Source: Caballeronia pedi (lineage in GTDB: Bacteria; Pseudomonadota; Gammaproteobacteria; Burkholderiales; Burkholderiaceae). From it: 64,000 nt of DNA. Every line of letters begins with the position of its first letter. The first letter of the stretch is position 1. Of the stretch, positions 44,491 to 54,197 are shown piece by piece. The notes below the pieces were generated by a model. That model ran no database searches and was not told the origin of the DNA. It was given only the letters and a program-made list of their open reading frames with translations. The stretch covers positions 1 to 64,000 of the forward strand of contig NZ_FCOE02000013.1 of NCBI RefSeq assembly GCF_001544915.2, read 5' to 3'. The translations under genes were made by a program, and so were the position numbers.

Positions 44491-46161
44491 ATGAACCCTG
44501 AACTTCTTGAGCAGTACGGCCCGCGAGAGTCAGTGGAGTACGACGTGGTAATCGTCGGCGGCGGCCCTGCAGGTTTATCAGCCGCCATCCGTGTCAAGCA
44601 TCTGGCTCATCAGAACGATGCCGACATCAGTGTCTGTGTTCTGGAGAAAGGTTCTGAAATCGGAGCGCACATTCTCTCCGGTGCGGTGATGGACCCGCGC
44701 GCCATTAACGAGCTTATTCCCGACTGGAAAGCAAAGGGCGCGCCGCTCAATATCGAGGTATCAGAGGACAGCTTTCTGTTTCTCACCGAGAGCGACGCCA
44801 GGCCCGTTCCGGCTTGGGCGCTACCGGACAACTTCAAGAATCACGGTAATTATGTCGTCAGTCTCGCTAATGTGACCAGATGGTTGGGCCGAGAGGCTGA
44901 GGCGCTCGGCGTCGACATCTTCCCCGGATTCCCCGCAGCCGAGGTCCTCTATAACGATAACGGCTCCGTCAGAGGTGTTGCGACTGGCAACATGGGGATC
45001 GGCAAGAATGGTGAGCCCACTGCAAGTTTCCAACCCGGAATGGAGCTGCACGCCAAGTACACGCTCTTCAGCGAGGGAACGCGTGGGCACCTCGGGCGCC
45101 AACTGAGCGACAAATTTGGATTGGGCGACGGTGTCGACCCGCAGGTGTATGGGCTTGGTATCAAGGAAATCTGGGAAGTCTCGCCCGAGAAGCACAAACC
45201 TGGCTTGGTCATGCACACCGCCGGCTGGCCGCTCAAGAACGACACGTACGGGGGCTCATTCCTCTATCACTCGGACAACAACCAAGTCGTGGTCGGTTTC
45301 GTTGTCGGGCTTGGGTACAAAAATCCCTACCTGTCGCCATTCGAAGAGTTTCAGCGTTACAAGACGCATCCACAGGTTCGCAAGTTCCTCGATGGAGGAA
45401 AGCGTGTCTCCTACGGGGCTCGCGCCATCACCGCGGGCGGACTGATGTCGTTGCCCAGAGTGGTGTTCCCCGGCGGCGCATTGGTCGGCGACGACGCGGG
45501 CTTCCTGAACGCCTCACGCATCAAAGGTTCGCATGCTGCCATCAAGACCGGAATGCTCGCGGCTGATGCAGCATTCGAAGCCTTGCAAGCAGGACGTCAG
45601 CACGACGTACTCACGGCTTACCCAGAGGCCTTCAAAGCCTCGTGGCTGTACGACGAGCTATACCGCGCACGCAATTTCAAGCAATGGATGAGCAAGGGCC
45701 TTTATCTGGGCACGTTGATGGTGGGCATTGAACAAAAGCTGCTCGGTGGCAAAGTGCCGTGGACGCTTCATCACAAGCACTGGGACCATGAAATGCTCGA
45801 GCCAGCGGCACGGCACCAGAAAATTGACTATCCAAAGCCGGATGGCAAACTGACGTTCGACCGGCTGTCGTCTGTGTTCGCCTCGAACACGAACCATGAA
45901 GAGAATCAGCCCGCGCACCTCACGCTGAAGAAAGTAACCGTGCCGATAGAGGTCAACTTCACTACTTATGCGGGTCCAGAGAGCCGTTACTGCCCCGCCG
46001 GCGTATACGAGTTCGCGCAGAACGATGAAGGCGAAGGCCGGCTGGTCATCAACGCGCAGAACTGCCTGCATTGCAAGACGTGCGACATCAAGGACCCGAC
46101 GCAAAACATCGTGTGGGTCACTCCAGAAGGCGGCGGCGGCCCTAACTATTCAAATATGTAG
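44491..46161 (+). CDS. Electron transfer flavoprotein-ubiquinone oxidoreductase
   Basis: A 556-residue membrane-associated enzyme that passes electrons from reduced ETF to ubiquinone. The FAD site is VIVGGGPAGLSAAIR near residue 22. The ETF-QO-specific C-terminus holds a 4Fe-4S site with CPAGVYEF and LHCKTCDIKDP and ends in TPEGGGGPNYSNM. Length equals that of the family. It lies between hutD and a SoxB-like oxidoreductase in an operon that also has both ETF subunits. This cluster-specific set implies that its dehydrogenase uses ETF as acceptor. Confidence 0.95.
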   Translation: MNPELLEQYGPRESVEYDVVIVGGGPAGLSAAIRVKHLAHQNDADISVCVLEKGSEIGAHILSGAVMDPRAINELIPDWKAKGAPLNIEVSEDSFLFLTESDARPVPAWALPDNFKNHGNYVVSLANVTRWLGREAEALGVDIFPGFPAAEVLYNDNGSVRGVATGNMGIGKNGEPTASFQPGMELHAKYTLFSEGTRGHLGRQLSDKFGLGDGVDPQVYGLGIKEIWEVSPEKHKPGLVMHTAGWPLKNDTYGGSFLYHSDNNQVVVGFVVGLGYKNPYLSPFEEFQRYKTHPQVRKFLDGGKRVSYGARAITAGGLMSLPRVVFPGGALVGDDAGFLNASRIKGSHAAIKTGMLAADAAFEALQAGRQHDVLTAYPEAFKASWLYDELYRARNFKQWMSKGLYLGTLMVGIEQKLLGGKVPWTLHHKHWDHEMLEPAARHQKIDYPKPDGKLTFDRLSSVFASNTNHEENQPAHLTLKKVTVPIEVNFTTYAGPESRYCPAGVYEFAQNDEGEGRLVINAQNCLHCKTCDIKDPTQNIVWVTPEGGGGPNYSNM

Positions 46162-46330
46162 CTGCTGACGCGATCCGTCCGAGCGGTTTCCTCGCGGGTC
46201 GGCACGGAATCAAGCCGAACGTATCTGGCACTTCGCTTCTGCAAACAATCGATTTCTCTTATACACGCCAATCATCACTTTTCACGCAACACACTGTAAG
46301 CACTCGTTTGCTCTCTGAAGGAACACAACC

Positions 46331-47518
46331 GTGAACACATATGACGTTGTAGTGATTGGTGCCGGAGTCATCGGAAGCTCAGTGGCGTTTCAACTCGCCA
46401 AGCTTGGCGCGAAGAATGTCCTTGTGCTCGACCGAGGCACAATCGGAGCCGGGACGACGTCACAGTCTTCCGGCATCCTGCGGACCCATTACTCCGTGAA
46501 AGAGAACGTTGAGTTGGCTCGCAAATCCTGGGCTGTGTTCAACGACTTCGCCTCTTACCTCGGCGACGACGAGGCGTCCTGCGGCCTCGTCAAGTGCGGC
46601 TACATGATTGTAGCGAGCGAAGGCGACAAGGTCGAACCGCTGCGCGCGTCACTCAACCAGCAAAAAACGCAAGGCATACCGCTCGAGTTGCTCTCCGCGC
46701 AGCAAGCGAGGGAATTGCTCCCGATTGCGCAGTTCGAGGATGCCGCCCTCATCGGGTATGAACCTGAAGCGGGCTTCGCCGATGCGTACCTCGTTGCGAC
46801 CAGTTTCGCGCGCGCAGCGCGCCGTGGCGGCGTCACCGTTCGCGAGAACGTCTCCGTCGACAAGATTCTCATCGACAACAACAAGGTCATCGGCGTCTCC
46901 ACCAGCATTGGCGACTTCAAGACCTCGATGGTCATCAGCACACAAAACATCTGGACGCCCCAACTCGCCGGCTGGACTAATCGTACCCTCCCGCTTGTTC
47001 CTGAACGCCATGCGGTGCTTGCGCTGGAATGTGATGCCGCCAAGTACACGTTCTCGATGCCTGTCTTCAAGGACTTGGCTTCGCCGGGCATGTTGTACTA
47101 CCGCAGCTACGGCGGCAATCAGATGCTCGTCAGCGAAGGCATCGTGGGCGAGAAGCTCAATACCACGGAGACCGAGCAGGGTGACATTCCGATGGATTAC
47201 ATCGTCGAAGTCGGCGCGCAAGTCGCTGAACGCTTCCCCGAATACGAAACCGCCGGTATCGCATCTTCCTGGACGGGCGTGTATGACGTGACGCCCGACT
47301 GGAACCCGGTTCTCGGAAGGCTACCGGGCATCGAAGGGCTCGTCGTTGGATACGGATTCTCAGGCCACGGCTTCAAACTTTCGCCAACGGTCGGACGCGT
47401 GCTCGCGCAAGAAGCGCTCGGTATGCCCACCGACGTGTCCCTCAAGCCGTACTCAATCGAACGCTTCGACACCGGCGAGTTGTTGACCGGCAAGTATGGT
47501 CTCGGCGCGGTCTCCTAA
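46331..47518 (+). CDS. FAD-dependent oxidoreductase (sarcosine/dimethylglycine dehydrogenase-like)
   Basis: A 395-residue DAO-family flavoprotein. The FAD loop is [21 protein letters not shown] (in part [14 protein letters not shown]), followed by [15 protein letters not shown], a pattern close to sarcosine oxidase subunit beta. The C-terminus has [20 protein letters not shown], which contacts FAD. The start is GTG with AAGGAACAC upstream. ETF-QO precedes it and ETF beta/alpha follow after 31 bases, so it is probably the ETF-reducing dehydrogenase. Likely substrates are N-methyl or N-alkyl amino acids such as sarcosine or N-methylglutamate; the latter would fit the GlnT/GlxBCD block next door. 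Confidence 0.88.
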   Translation: MNTYDVVVIGAGVIGSSVAFQLAKLGAKNVLVLDRGTIGAGTTSQSSGILRTHYSVKENVELARKSWAVFNDFASYLGDDEASCGLVKCGYMIVASEGDKVEPLRASLNQQKTQGIPLELLSAQQARELLPIAQFEDAALIGYEPEAGFADAYLVATSFARAARRGGVTVRENVSVDKILIDNNKVIGVSTSIGDFKTSMVISTQNIWTPQLAGWTNRTLPLVPERHAVLALECDAAKYTFSMPVFKDLASPGMLYYRSYGGNQMLVSEGIVGEKLNTTETEQGDIPMDYIVEVGAQVAERFPEYETAGIASSWTGVYDVTPDWNPVLGRLPGIEGLVVGYGFSGHGFKLSPTVGRVLAQEALGMPTDVSLKPYSIERFDTGELLTGKYGLGAVS

Positions 47519-47549
47519 TGGTTCGGCTCTGAACACCGAGGAAAGACAA

Positions 47550-48299
47550 ATGAAGGTACTTACTGCTGTCAAGCGGGTCGTTGACTACAACGTCAAGGTG
47601 CGCGTTAAGTCTGACCAGACAGGGGTCGATATTGGCTCTGTCAAGATGTCGATGAATCCCTTCGATGAGATTGGTACGGAAGCTGCGGTTCGCTTGAAAG
47701 AAGGAGGCCAAGCGATCGAGGTTGTGGCGGTTTCCTGTGGCACCGTGCAGAGCCAGGAGACGTTGCGCACGGCCCTTGCAATCGGCGCGGACCGTGGTGT
47801 ACTTGTGTCGACCGATGTCGAACTTCAGCCCCTCGCTGTCGCGAAGCTCCTGAAGGCAGTTGTTGACAGAGAACAGCCTCAACTCGTCATCCTCGGCAAA
47901 CAGGCTATCGACGACGATGCCGGGCAGACCGGGCAGTTGCTGGCCGCGCTGCTTGACTGGCCGCAGGCCACCTTTGCCAGCAATATAGAAATCCGTGATG
48001 GCAACGCAACTGTCACGCGCGAAGTAGATGGTGGTCTCGAGGTTGTTTCGATTCGTCTGCCTGCAATCATCACGACGGACCTCCGCCTGAATGAGCCACG
48101 GTACGTGACGCTGCCCAACATCATGAAGGCGAAGAAGAAGCCTATCGACACCGTCACGCCGGCTGAACTGGGTGTTGACCCAACGCCGCGCCTGAAGACC
48201 CTCAAGGTTGTGGAGCCGCCTGTTCGCAAGGCTGGTGTCATTGTTCCCGACGTGGCGACGCTCGTGGAAAAGCTGAAAACCGAAGCGAAGGTGATTTAA
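47550..48299 (+). CDS. Electron transfer flavoprotein, beta subunit
   Basis: A 249-residue protein with the beta-subunit hallmarks: [19 protein letters not shown] at the start, [16 protein letters not shown] and the [14 protein letters not shown] loop. The C-terminal anchor arm is present. It forms a heterodimer with the alpha subunit and carries AMP, while FAD sits mainly in alpha. GAGGAAAG precedes the ATG, and 18 upstream open codons overlap the previous gene and were not used. It is followed without any gap by the alpha subunit. Confidence 0.95.
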   Translation: MKVLTAVKRVVDYNVKVRVKSDQTGVDIGSVKMSMNPFDEIGTEAAVRLKEGGQAIEVVAVSCGTVQSQETLRTALAIGADRGVLVSTDVELQPLAVAKLLKAVVDREQPQLVILGKQAIDDDAGQTGQLLAALLDWPQATFASNIEIRDGNATVTREVDGGLEVVSIRLPAIITTDLRLNEPRYVTLPNIMKAKKKPIDTVTPAELGVDPTPRLKTLKVVEPPVRKAGVIVPDVATLVEKLKTEAKVI

Positions 48300-49226
48300 A
48301 TGACGACCCTAGTTATTGCTGAACACAACAACGAGCAGTTGAAGGACGCTACCCTCCACACCGTCGCGGCCGCGCTGGCGCTCTCGAACGGCGTGGACAT
48401 CTTGGTGGCGGGTGAAAATGCGCGTGCCGTCGCCGACGCCGCCCGCGAAATCGCAGGGGTTGGACGCGTGCTGCTCATTGAAGCCCCACACCTCGCCGAT
48501 GGTCTGGCAGAGAACGTCGCCACGCAGGTCGTCGCACTCGCGAAGGACTATTCGCATGTCTTCTTCGCAGCCACTGCTGCAGGCAAAAGCATCGCACCGC
48601 GTGTGGCAGCGAAGCTCGACTCATCACAGATCTCCGACGTCGTTGCAGTGGATTCCCTCGACACTTTTCAACGCCCCATCTACGCAGGAAATGCGATTGC
48701 TACCGTGCAGTCATCGGACTCGGTAATTGTGGCCACCATACGCGCTACCGCTTTTGACGCGGCGAAGGATGGTGGTAATGTGTCGGTCGACGAGATGACA
48801 GCGCTCCCCGATTCCGGGCTGTCGAGCCTCGTACGTCGCGAGATTGTGAAAAGCGACCGCCCCGACCTAACCGCTGCTCGAGTAGTCGTCTCTGGTGGTC
48901 GAGGGCTTGGCAGCGCCGAGAACTTCGCCTTGCTCGACCCGTTGGCAGAAAAGCTGGGGGCAGCTATCGGCGCGTCGCGAGCAGCGGTCGATTTGGGCTA
49001 CGCCGCAAACGACCTGCAAGTCGGTCAAACGGGCAAAATCGTCGCGCCGGAGCTGTACCTCGCCGTGGGAATCTCTGGCGCCATTCAGCACTTGGCCGGC
49101 ATGAAAGACTCGAGGGTTATCGTGGCGGTAAACAAGGACGCGGACGCGCCAATCTTTGGCGTCTCGGACTACGGACTTGTGGGAGACCTCTTCGAGGTCG
49201 TCCCTCAGTTGATTGAAGCACTGTGA
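48300..49226 (+). CDS. Electron transfer flavoprotein, alpha subunit
   Basis: A 308-residue protein. Its C-terminal FAD domain has [31 protein letters not shown] and [12 protein letters not shown], all standard for ETF alpha. The start codon directly follows the beta-subunit stop. With the beta subunit it carries electrons from the oxidoreductase at 46331 to ETF-QO. A second, housekeeping ETF is expected elsewhere in the genome, making this a pathway-specific set. GC-rich inverted repeats at 49241-49300 after the stop may end transcription. Confidence 0.95.
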   Translation: MTTLVIAEHNNEQLKDATLHTVAAALALSNGVDILVAGENARAVADAAREIAGVGRVLLIEAPHLADGLAENVATQVVALAKDYSHVFFAATAAGKSIAPRVAAKLDSSQISDVVAVDSLDTFQRPIYAGNAIATVQSSDSVIVATIRATAFDAAKDGGNVSVDEMTALPDSGLSSLVRREIVKSDRPDLTAARVVVSGGRGLGSAENFALLDPLAEKLGAAIGASRAAVDLGYAANDLQVGQTGKIVAPELYLAVGISGAIQHLAGMKDSRVIVAVNKDADAPIFGVSDYGLVGDLFEVVPQLIEAL

Positions 49227-49652
49227 CTGACTCGAGCAGCCGCGCCTGCGTCCGAGCGATTTCGCAGGGCACTCTGCGGAGTCGGTGTCCGCAGGCGCGT
49301 CCGGGAACCCAACAACAAAATGAACGTCGGGCAGAAGAGGCGAAGCGCACGACACTCAAATTGATTCTCCGTGGTTTCGGACCGAAGCGGCTGACATATT
49401 GGTCGCTGCTGATTGAATAGCGCAGGGGCCCGTCTCGGATATCTTGATTTGCGCACCGAAGTGTGTCAAGCCACAAACGCCTGGGTGGGCCAGGCGCGGA
49501 ACTTCATGAGACGCGCCATGGACAAGATTATCAAATTCGTTTGGCGTCGACCTACACAAGGAAAGCATCTCGATTGGCGTGCGTGAAGCCGGTCAGGAAC
49601 CTGCGCGGTTTTCCGGCACCATTAGGCATGACGTGCCGACGCTACGGCAGCC
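49227..49652. other. Intergenic region after the ETF operon
   Basis: About 425 bases. It contains nested inverted repeats (GCGCCTGCG with CGCAGGCGC, and CGCAG with CTGCG) at about 49242-49299, possibly a terminator. No gene was seen in the remainder. Confidence 0.4.
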
Positions 49653-50020
49653 GAGATCGGTGATATCGGGCGTTTTGCCACTGCCCGTCAGCTCATGGGC
49701 TACCTCGAACTGGTCCCCGCTGAGCATCCCAGCGGTGGCACTGTGCGACGCCGCGCGATTACCAAGACCGGCAGCGCGCACGCACATCGCCCGCTAACCG
49801 AATCGGCCTGGAACTATCCGTTCGCACCGCGCGTGCACAACGAACTGTGTACGCGTCAACGAGCGCTCGCGCAGTCGATCCGCGAACTTGCGTGGAAGGC
49901 AACCGTTCGCCTGTGCGCGAGATTCCCGCGACGGTGTAAGTCCGGCGCCTAGGCCAACAAGGTGTGTGTCGCCGTGGCGCGCGAACTGGCCGGCTTCGTC
50001 TAGGCGATCGCCCGCATGGC
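49653..50020 (+). pseudogene. Relic of an IS110-family (IS1111-type) transposase, C-terminal part
   Basis: The frame reads AEIGDIGRFATARQLMGYLE then LVPAEHPSGGTVRRRAITKT and continues with SIRELAWKATVRLCARF. After an in-frame stop it reads KVCVAVARELAGFV and another stop. This is the C-terminal Transposase_20 domain of IS110-family elements. The N-terminal catalytic DEDD domain is missing and stops interrupt the rest. No element ends were defined. Confidence 0.8.
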
Positions 50021-50627
50021 GCTGACTATTGCGAACTTAAGGCGGCAGGGCACCAGATAAAAAGGGCAATCTGGCGATGCGGTACGGGTCACGATAGCAA
50101 GAATCCGCGTCGACACCATGTACAGAAGGCCTGCGTGCAACCTGTGTCAACCAAAGCGAGGCCGCTTCCCTGACGGATCTATGCACGGTGGTACCAACCC
50201 ACGGGTATCGGTCTGATCCATCGTCGCTGCAACGGACTTGTGTCGCATCGTTCGATCACCCTTAGATTTACAACAGCCTCTCTATTGACACTCAGCGACC
50301 ATATCAGATGTCTACTTGCCCGAAAGTCCTTTGAGATGCAAACTCGAAACTCGCCCCACGAAAAGAGAGGGCCACGTAGTTACGTCGAGCCAGACATGAT
50401 CTCGGCAACGGTAAGGAAAGGGCTCAACACTACGGATAGGCGCAACTTGAAGACGATTTGGGCCACTTCGGGGCTACATATTAAAAAAGCTCACGCTTGC
50501 CCGCCTCCAGTCGACGCTGCCGACTGTCCCATCGAACAAACGAAGGCCCCGGTCGCCCGCTGGCATGTTGAAATGCGTGGATCAGAACCATTTCACGCCT
50601 CCGTGCAGCGATCGCAGTCTTGACCTG
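50021..50627. other. Decayed sequence between the IS110 relic and the porin
   Basis: About 600 bases with no supportable gene. The first 200 bases may be the remaining tail of the IS110-type element. A 127-codon plus-strand frame at 50240-50623 has no recognisable product. Confidence 0.4.
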
Positions 50628-50664
50628 AAAAACGACGCACGCGCGTTGAGTCGCGCATGCGTCG
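50628..50664 (-). terminator. Rho-independent terminator of the porin gene
   Basis: Thirteen-bp arms with one mismatch (CGACGCACGCGCG at 50633-50645 and CGCGCATGCGTCG at 50652-50664) are followed on the minus strand by TTTTT. It lies 16 bases after the porin stop. Confidence 0.85.
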
Positions 50665-50679
50665 CGCGTTTGCCCCGAG

Positions 50680-51819
50680 TCAGAACGAGTGAGTGATTCC
50701 GAGTCGTGTCGCGAGTTGCCGCTTGGAACTAGACGGGTTAAAACCCGTAATCTGCGCTACCGCAGCGTCCCCCGAAGCTTGCTGCCCAGCTATCATCGCG
50801 TATACCGATGTCCGTTTCGAAAGCGCATACTGCGCAATCAAATTGAGTTGCTCGTACTTCGGAGAGGTGCCCGCCGCGTCGTCGTGTCCGACCGTGTAAG
50901 TGAAGCCACCCGCGACAACAAATGCAGGCGTCATGTGATACGAGCCAGATAGCTCATAATTCTGAAACGTTAGATTGGCCCCGCCGGACTTCGGGCGAAA
51001 CTCTGTGTTCGAAAAAGCAGCCGACGCTTTAAACGCTCCGAGCGTGTACGATGCGCCAACGGCAAGCACAGACTGGCTGCGCGCGGCAACGAGCGCTTCT
51101 CCATAGACCGCGTTTGCAAAGCCACCGCCAGAAGCGTATCCCGCGACAGCAGTTGACGGGTCGTTGACACGCAAGTAACCAATCGCCGCGCTGAATGGGG
51201 CGCCAGCGTAGGCCACGGCCGCACTGTACGTCGAGTTCGTCGAGAATTGTCCAGCAAGACCGCCTGGCGAGTAATGGCCCTCCACCGTCACTCCGCCGAA
51301 CGAAGGGCTAACGTATTTGATTGCGTTCGGCACGGAAAATCCATTGTCGAGGTTGTCCATATCGTTCGGGTGAGCAAAGTACCAGCCGCCGTACTGCCCG
51401 TTGAGAGTAAATACCTCAAGCTGGTCAACGTTTGAATCCCATTGCCGGCCAAACGTAACGGTACCAAATTGTTTCGACGACAAGCCCACGTAGGCGTTGC
51501 GGGAAAATGCGAGCCCACCTCCAAGCGCGCCGTTCGCGGCGTCGAAACCACTTTCGAGCCGAAACACCGCCTGTAGGCCACCGCCGAGGTCTTCGCTCCC
51601 AAGCAGCCCCCAGCGGCTTCCCAGTGGCACCCCGCTCTGCATCTGAAAGAGTTTGCCGCCACTTCCCGGAACCGCGACCCCGTTCGACGCGTCGCTCACA
51701 TTGTTTGCGTAGTCGATCCCGAGATCGACAATTCCGTACAACGTTACAGCGCTCTGGGCGTGCGCACCCAAAGACGTCAGGGCGAATGCAACGCCCACCA
51801 TTGCATGATACTTCTTCAC
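50680..51819 (-). CDS. Gram-negative general porin (Burkholderia type)
   Basis: A 379-residue outer-membrane protein. It has a signal peptide (MKKYHAMVGVAFALTSLGAHAQ) cut in part here as KKYHAMVGVAFALTSLGAHA, then SAVTLYGIVDLGIDY, the first strand shared by all Burkholderia porins. It ends in the expected C-terminal Phe (GITHSF). Alternating hydrophobic residues fit a 16-strand trimeric barrel. It forms a diffusion channel for small hydrophilic solutes and may serve the adjacent NCS1 permease and hydantoinase genes. A strong terminator follows. Confidence 0.95.
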   Translation of the reverse strand: MKKYHAMVGVAFALTSLGAHAQSAVTLYGIVDLGIDYANNVSDASNGVAVPGSGGKLFQMQSGVPLGSRWGLLGSEDLGGGLQAVFRLESGFDAANGALGGGLAFSRNAYVGLSSKQFGTVTFGRQWDSNVDQLEVFTLNGQYGGWYFAHPNDMDNLDNGFSVPNAIKYVSPSFGGVTVEGHYSPGGLAGQFSTNSTYSAAVAYAGAPFSAAIGYLRVNDPSTAVAGYASGGGFANAVYGEALVAARSQSVLAVGASYTLGAFKASAAFSNTEFRPKSGGANLTFQNYELSGSYHMTPAFVVAGGFTYTVGHDDAAGTSPKYEQLNLIAQYALSKRTSVYAMIAGQQASGDAAVAQITGFNPSSSKRQLATRLGITHSF

Positions 51820-52028
51820 TTGGTACCTCAGCGTTGTCGTTTTGCGCCCTCAGACGGGCGCGATTTCGTTAACGGTTCGATATTGTGCCGTCGAGCTCTG
51901 CACGACCAGGGTCGCTTGCTAGGATACTCCTATGAGCACTCAGGCATCCTTATGAAAAGGCCGAATAGTTCCTGCCCGTCGATTGCCACCGTGATTCAAT
52001 CAGAGTCGTCCGCGAAATTGACCGAAGC

Positions 52029-53387
52029 CTAATCGATACGAATGACGCCTGCCCGCTGCGCGCTACGGCCAGGTTTAGTCAGTGCCGCGAACACCAAGGC
52101 GCCGCACAATGCGGTGACCGGAGCAGAAAATGACGCGGCAAAACCAGGCATATGCATCACACCAATGCCAGCCACCGTTCCCGCGAACCATGCGACCAAC
52201 CCTTTCTGGTTGAAGCGCGGAGCGGTGCGGAGAGCGACCTCGATTTCCTCTGGGCGTGTCGTCGAGTCATTAACTAGAATGTGAGTGAGCGCGATTGAAA
52301 CCCAAGCTACAACGAAAATTCCCTGATATGCGAGCGACTGGAGGATGAATGAAAACACGTTCTGCTGCATAAGAAGATAAACGACTACGCCAACGACGAT
52401 TGCCCATGCAAACTTTGGAATGTCGAGTCCGAAAAACATCCCGAAGAACGACTTCATGTTCACAGCCGAAAGGTAGAAATTTGCTGTGTTGATGCGAGTC
52501 TGAGTGATCCAGACAAATACGAGTCCGGAAATTCCCATCAGCTTCAGCAAGGCAACCACGGCACTGACCTCATTGACGCCACCATCGACCGAGAAGCTGC
52601 CGACCAGAAACATACCGACGAGGGCGTTAATCATGAAGGTGAAGCCATAGAAGAACCATCCGAAGGTGACTGTACGATGGAAACCGGCGTCCTTCTCCTT
52701 GCCAAATCTCGCATAGTCCCAGGTGTACATCATCATGATCCATACGCCCATGAAATATGTGAAGCATTGCCACCAACCACCAGCGGGATCACCACTCGCA
52801 GGACCGATATGCAACCACGCATCGCTGTAGCCATAATGACTAAAACTCATCACCACCGCTGCAACCAGTCCAACAAGAAAGAATGGCAGCAGCACGCCAT
52901 TAAGTTTATCTAGCCATTTCTGTACACTTCCGAAAACAAGCGGGACACTATACGCAACGACTATTCCATATGCCAAATTCAGCGATATAGACGGATATTG
53001 ACTATGAATGGCAATCGAAATCACGGACCCTTCGAACACGGCGTAATATATTGCTGTCGCAAAGAAAATCAAGGTTGCCAACTCCGCCCCGACTTTCCCG
53101 AATACCAATCGCGAGAAAAGAGAAACGGAAAGACCTGTTCGTATCGCGTACTTGACGATCACGCGATTAACAAGACCATATACAACAACAGATAGCGCCA
53201 ATCCTATGAGGACGTTCACGGTCCCGAAGCTCTGAGCGAGCACCGCCGGCACCATTAACCAAAACATTGCACTACACAATGCAAACCAAGCCATGCTGAG
53301 TGCAAGCCGCCCCATCCGTTGGGTGGGCGGTATCGGCGCGTTCGCATAATCGATATCCGAGTTCGATGCCTTCTCCAGGTTTGCCAT
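52029..53387 (-). CDS. NCS1-family permease (cytosine/purine/hydantoin type)
   Basis: A 452-residue membrane protein with about 12 helices. Early helices read MGRLALSMAWFALCSAMFWL and an NCS1-like VLIGLALSVVVYGLVNRVIV region; SLFSRLVFGKVGAELATLIF follows. The family takes up cytosine, purines, allantoin, hydantoins or related N-heterocycles with H+ or Na+. I start at MANLEKAS, preceded by GAGGAG. It lies between the porin and a hydantoinase cluster, so a ring compound such as a hydantoin is a reasonable but unproven substrate. Confidence 0.88.
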   Translation of the reverse strand: MANLEKASNSDIDYANAPIPPTQRMGRLALSMAWFALCSAMFWLMVPAVLAQSFGTVNVLIGLALSVVVYGLVNRVIVKYAIRTGLSVSLFSRLVFGKVGAELATLIFFATAIYYAVFEGSVISIAIHSQYPSISLNLAYGIVVAYSVPLVFGSVQKWLDKLNGVLLPFFLVGLVAAVVMSFSHYGYSDAWLHIGPASGDPAGGWWQCFTYFMGVWIMMMYTWDYARFGKEKDAGFHRTVTFGWFFYGFTFMINALVGMFLVGSFSVDGGVNEVSAVVALLKLMGISGLVFVWITQTRINTANFYLSAVNMKSFFGMFFGLDIPKFAWAIVVGVVVYLLMQQNVFSFILQSLAYQGIFVVAWVSIALTHILVNDSTTRPEEIEVALRTAPRFNQKGLVAWFAGTVAGIGVMHMPGFAASFSAPVTALCGALVFAALTKPGRSAQRAGVIRID

Positions 53388-53830
53388 GCTCTTCTCCTCA
53401 TCTTTCCGACCGATATGGAACAGATATCTGCCCCGGTGTTTTTGCCAAATATTCAGTGACGCACTTTCCTCAACCTTCAAGATTTTTTATTTACGTTATC
53501 CTAACTATTACTCGGGCTAAGCGACTTTGTTTCATTAATTGACCAAAGATATCCGAGTCGACCTATCTTGCCGCGCTTGTAGATTTTGACTCCGGCGGGC
53601 GAATCATTGCAGTCGAAAAATAAGAACGAGCTATGCTGACGTCCGGAGGTGTTTTTGCCGAAACAGATAGTTATAGCCGTCGTCGAGCACTATCGGGCAC
53701 TCTTTCAAGCTTCGACTACTTTCCGAACTACGTTTAGGATGGGGTATCGGGCCGTGAACTGGCGGACCCGAGTACCGACTAGCTGTTCAATGCCATTGCG
53801 GGACCACCTTGCACTCGCGCAAAAGCGCCC
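53388..53830. other. Intergenic region upstream of the permease gene
   Basis: About 440 bases. The AT-rich part near 53480-53530 probably holds the permease promoter on the minus strand. A 67-codon plus-strand frame at 53649-53852 has no recognisable product. Confidence 0.4.
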
Positions 53831-54184
53831 TCAACTGCTCACGATGAAGTAGGATTTGGCGAGATCCTCGCGTATGTCCCAAGTGCCGACGCAGTTCGAC
53901 GGAAAATAAACGCTATCTCCTGCCCTGAGTTCCACTGGCGTCATCCCGTCCGGTGTAAAGAAGCAGTGCCCGCGCAGGATATAACTGAATTCAGCTGCCA
54001 GAACCTGGCGACGCCAGACCCCACGTGAACACTCCCAAATCCCCATTGAGACTGCACGGTCATGAGCCTCCATCGCCTCTGCTGCACGTGTCATGGACAC
54101 GAGCGAGCCTATCGGTTCAGCTACATCTTTCCAATCTGAAAAATCATGTTTGCCATATGAGTATACGATGGGTCCATTTTCCAT
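53831..54184 (-). CDS. Small single-domain cupin (paralog of 14105-14455)
   Basis: A 117-residue cupin_3 protein. It shares GIWECSRGVWRR, FSYILRGHCFFTPDG and ELRAGDSVYFPSNCVGTWDI with the cupin at 14105. It starts at MENGPIVY, 13 bases after the stop of an FAD oxidoreductase, and is the last gene of that operon. Function is not established. Repeated pairing with DAO-family enzymes suggests that it acts on, or protects against, a product of amine oxidation. Confidence 0.85.
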   Translation of the reverse strand: MENGPIVYSYGKHDFSDWKDVAEPIGSLVSMTRAAEAMEAHDRAVSMGIWECSRGVWRRQVLAAEFSYILRGHCFFTPDGMTPVELRAGDSVYFPSNCVGTWDIREDLAKSYFIVSS

Positions 54185-54197
54185 TTTCGTACCTAGG

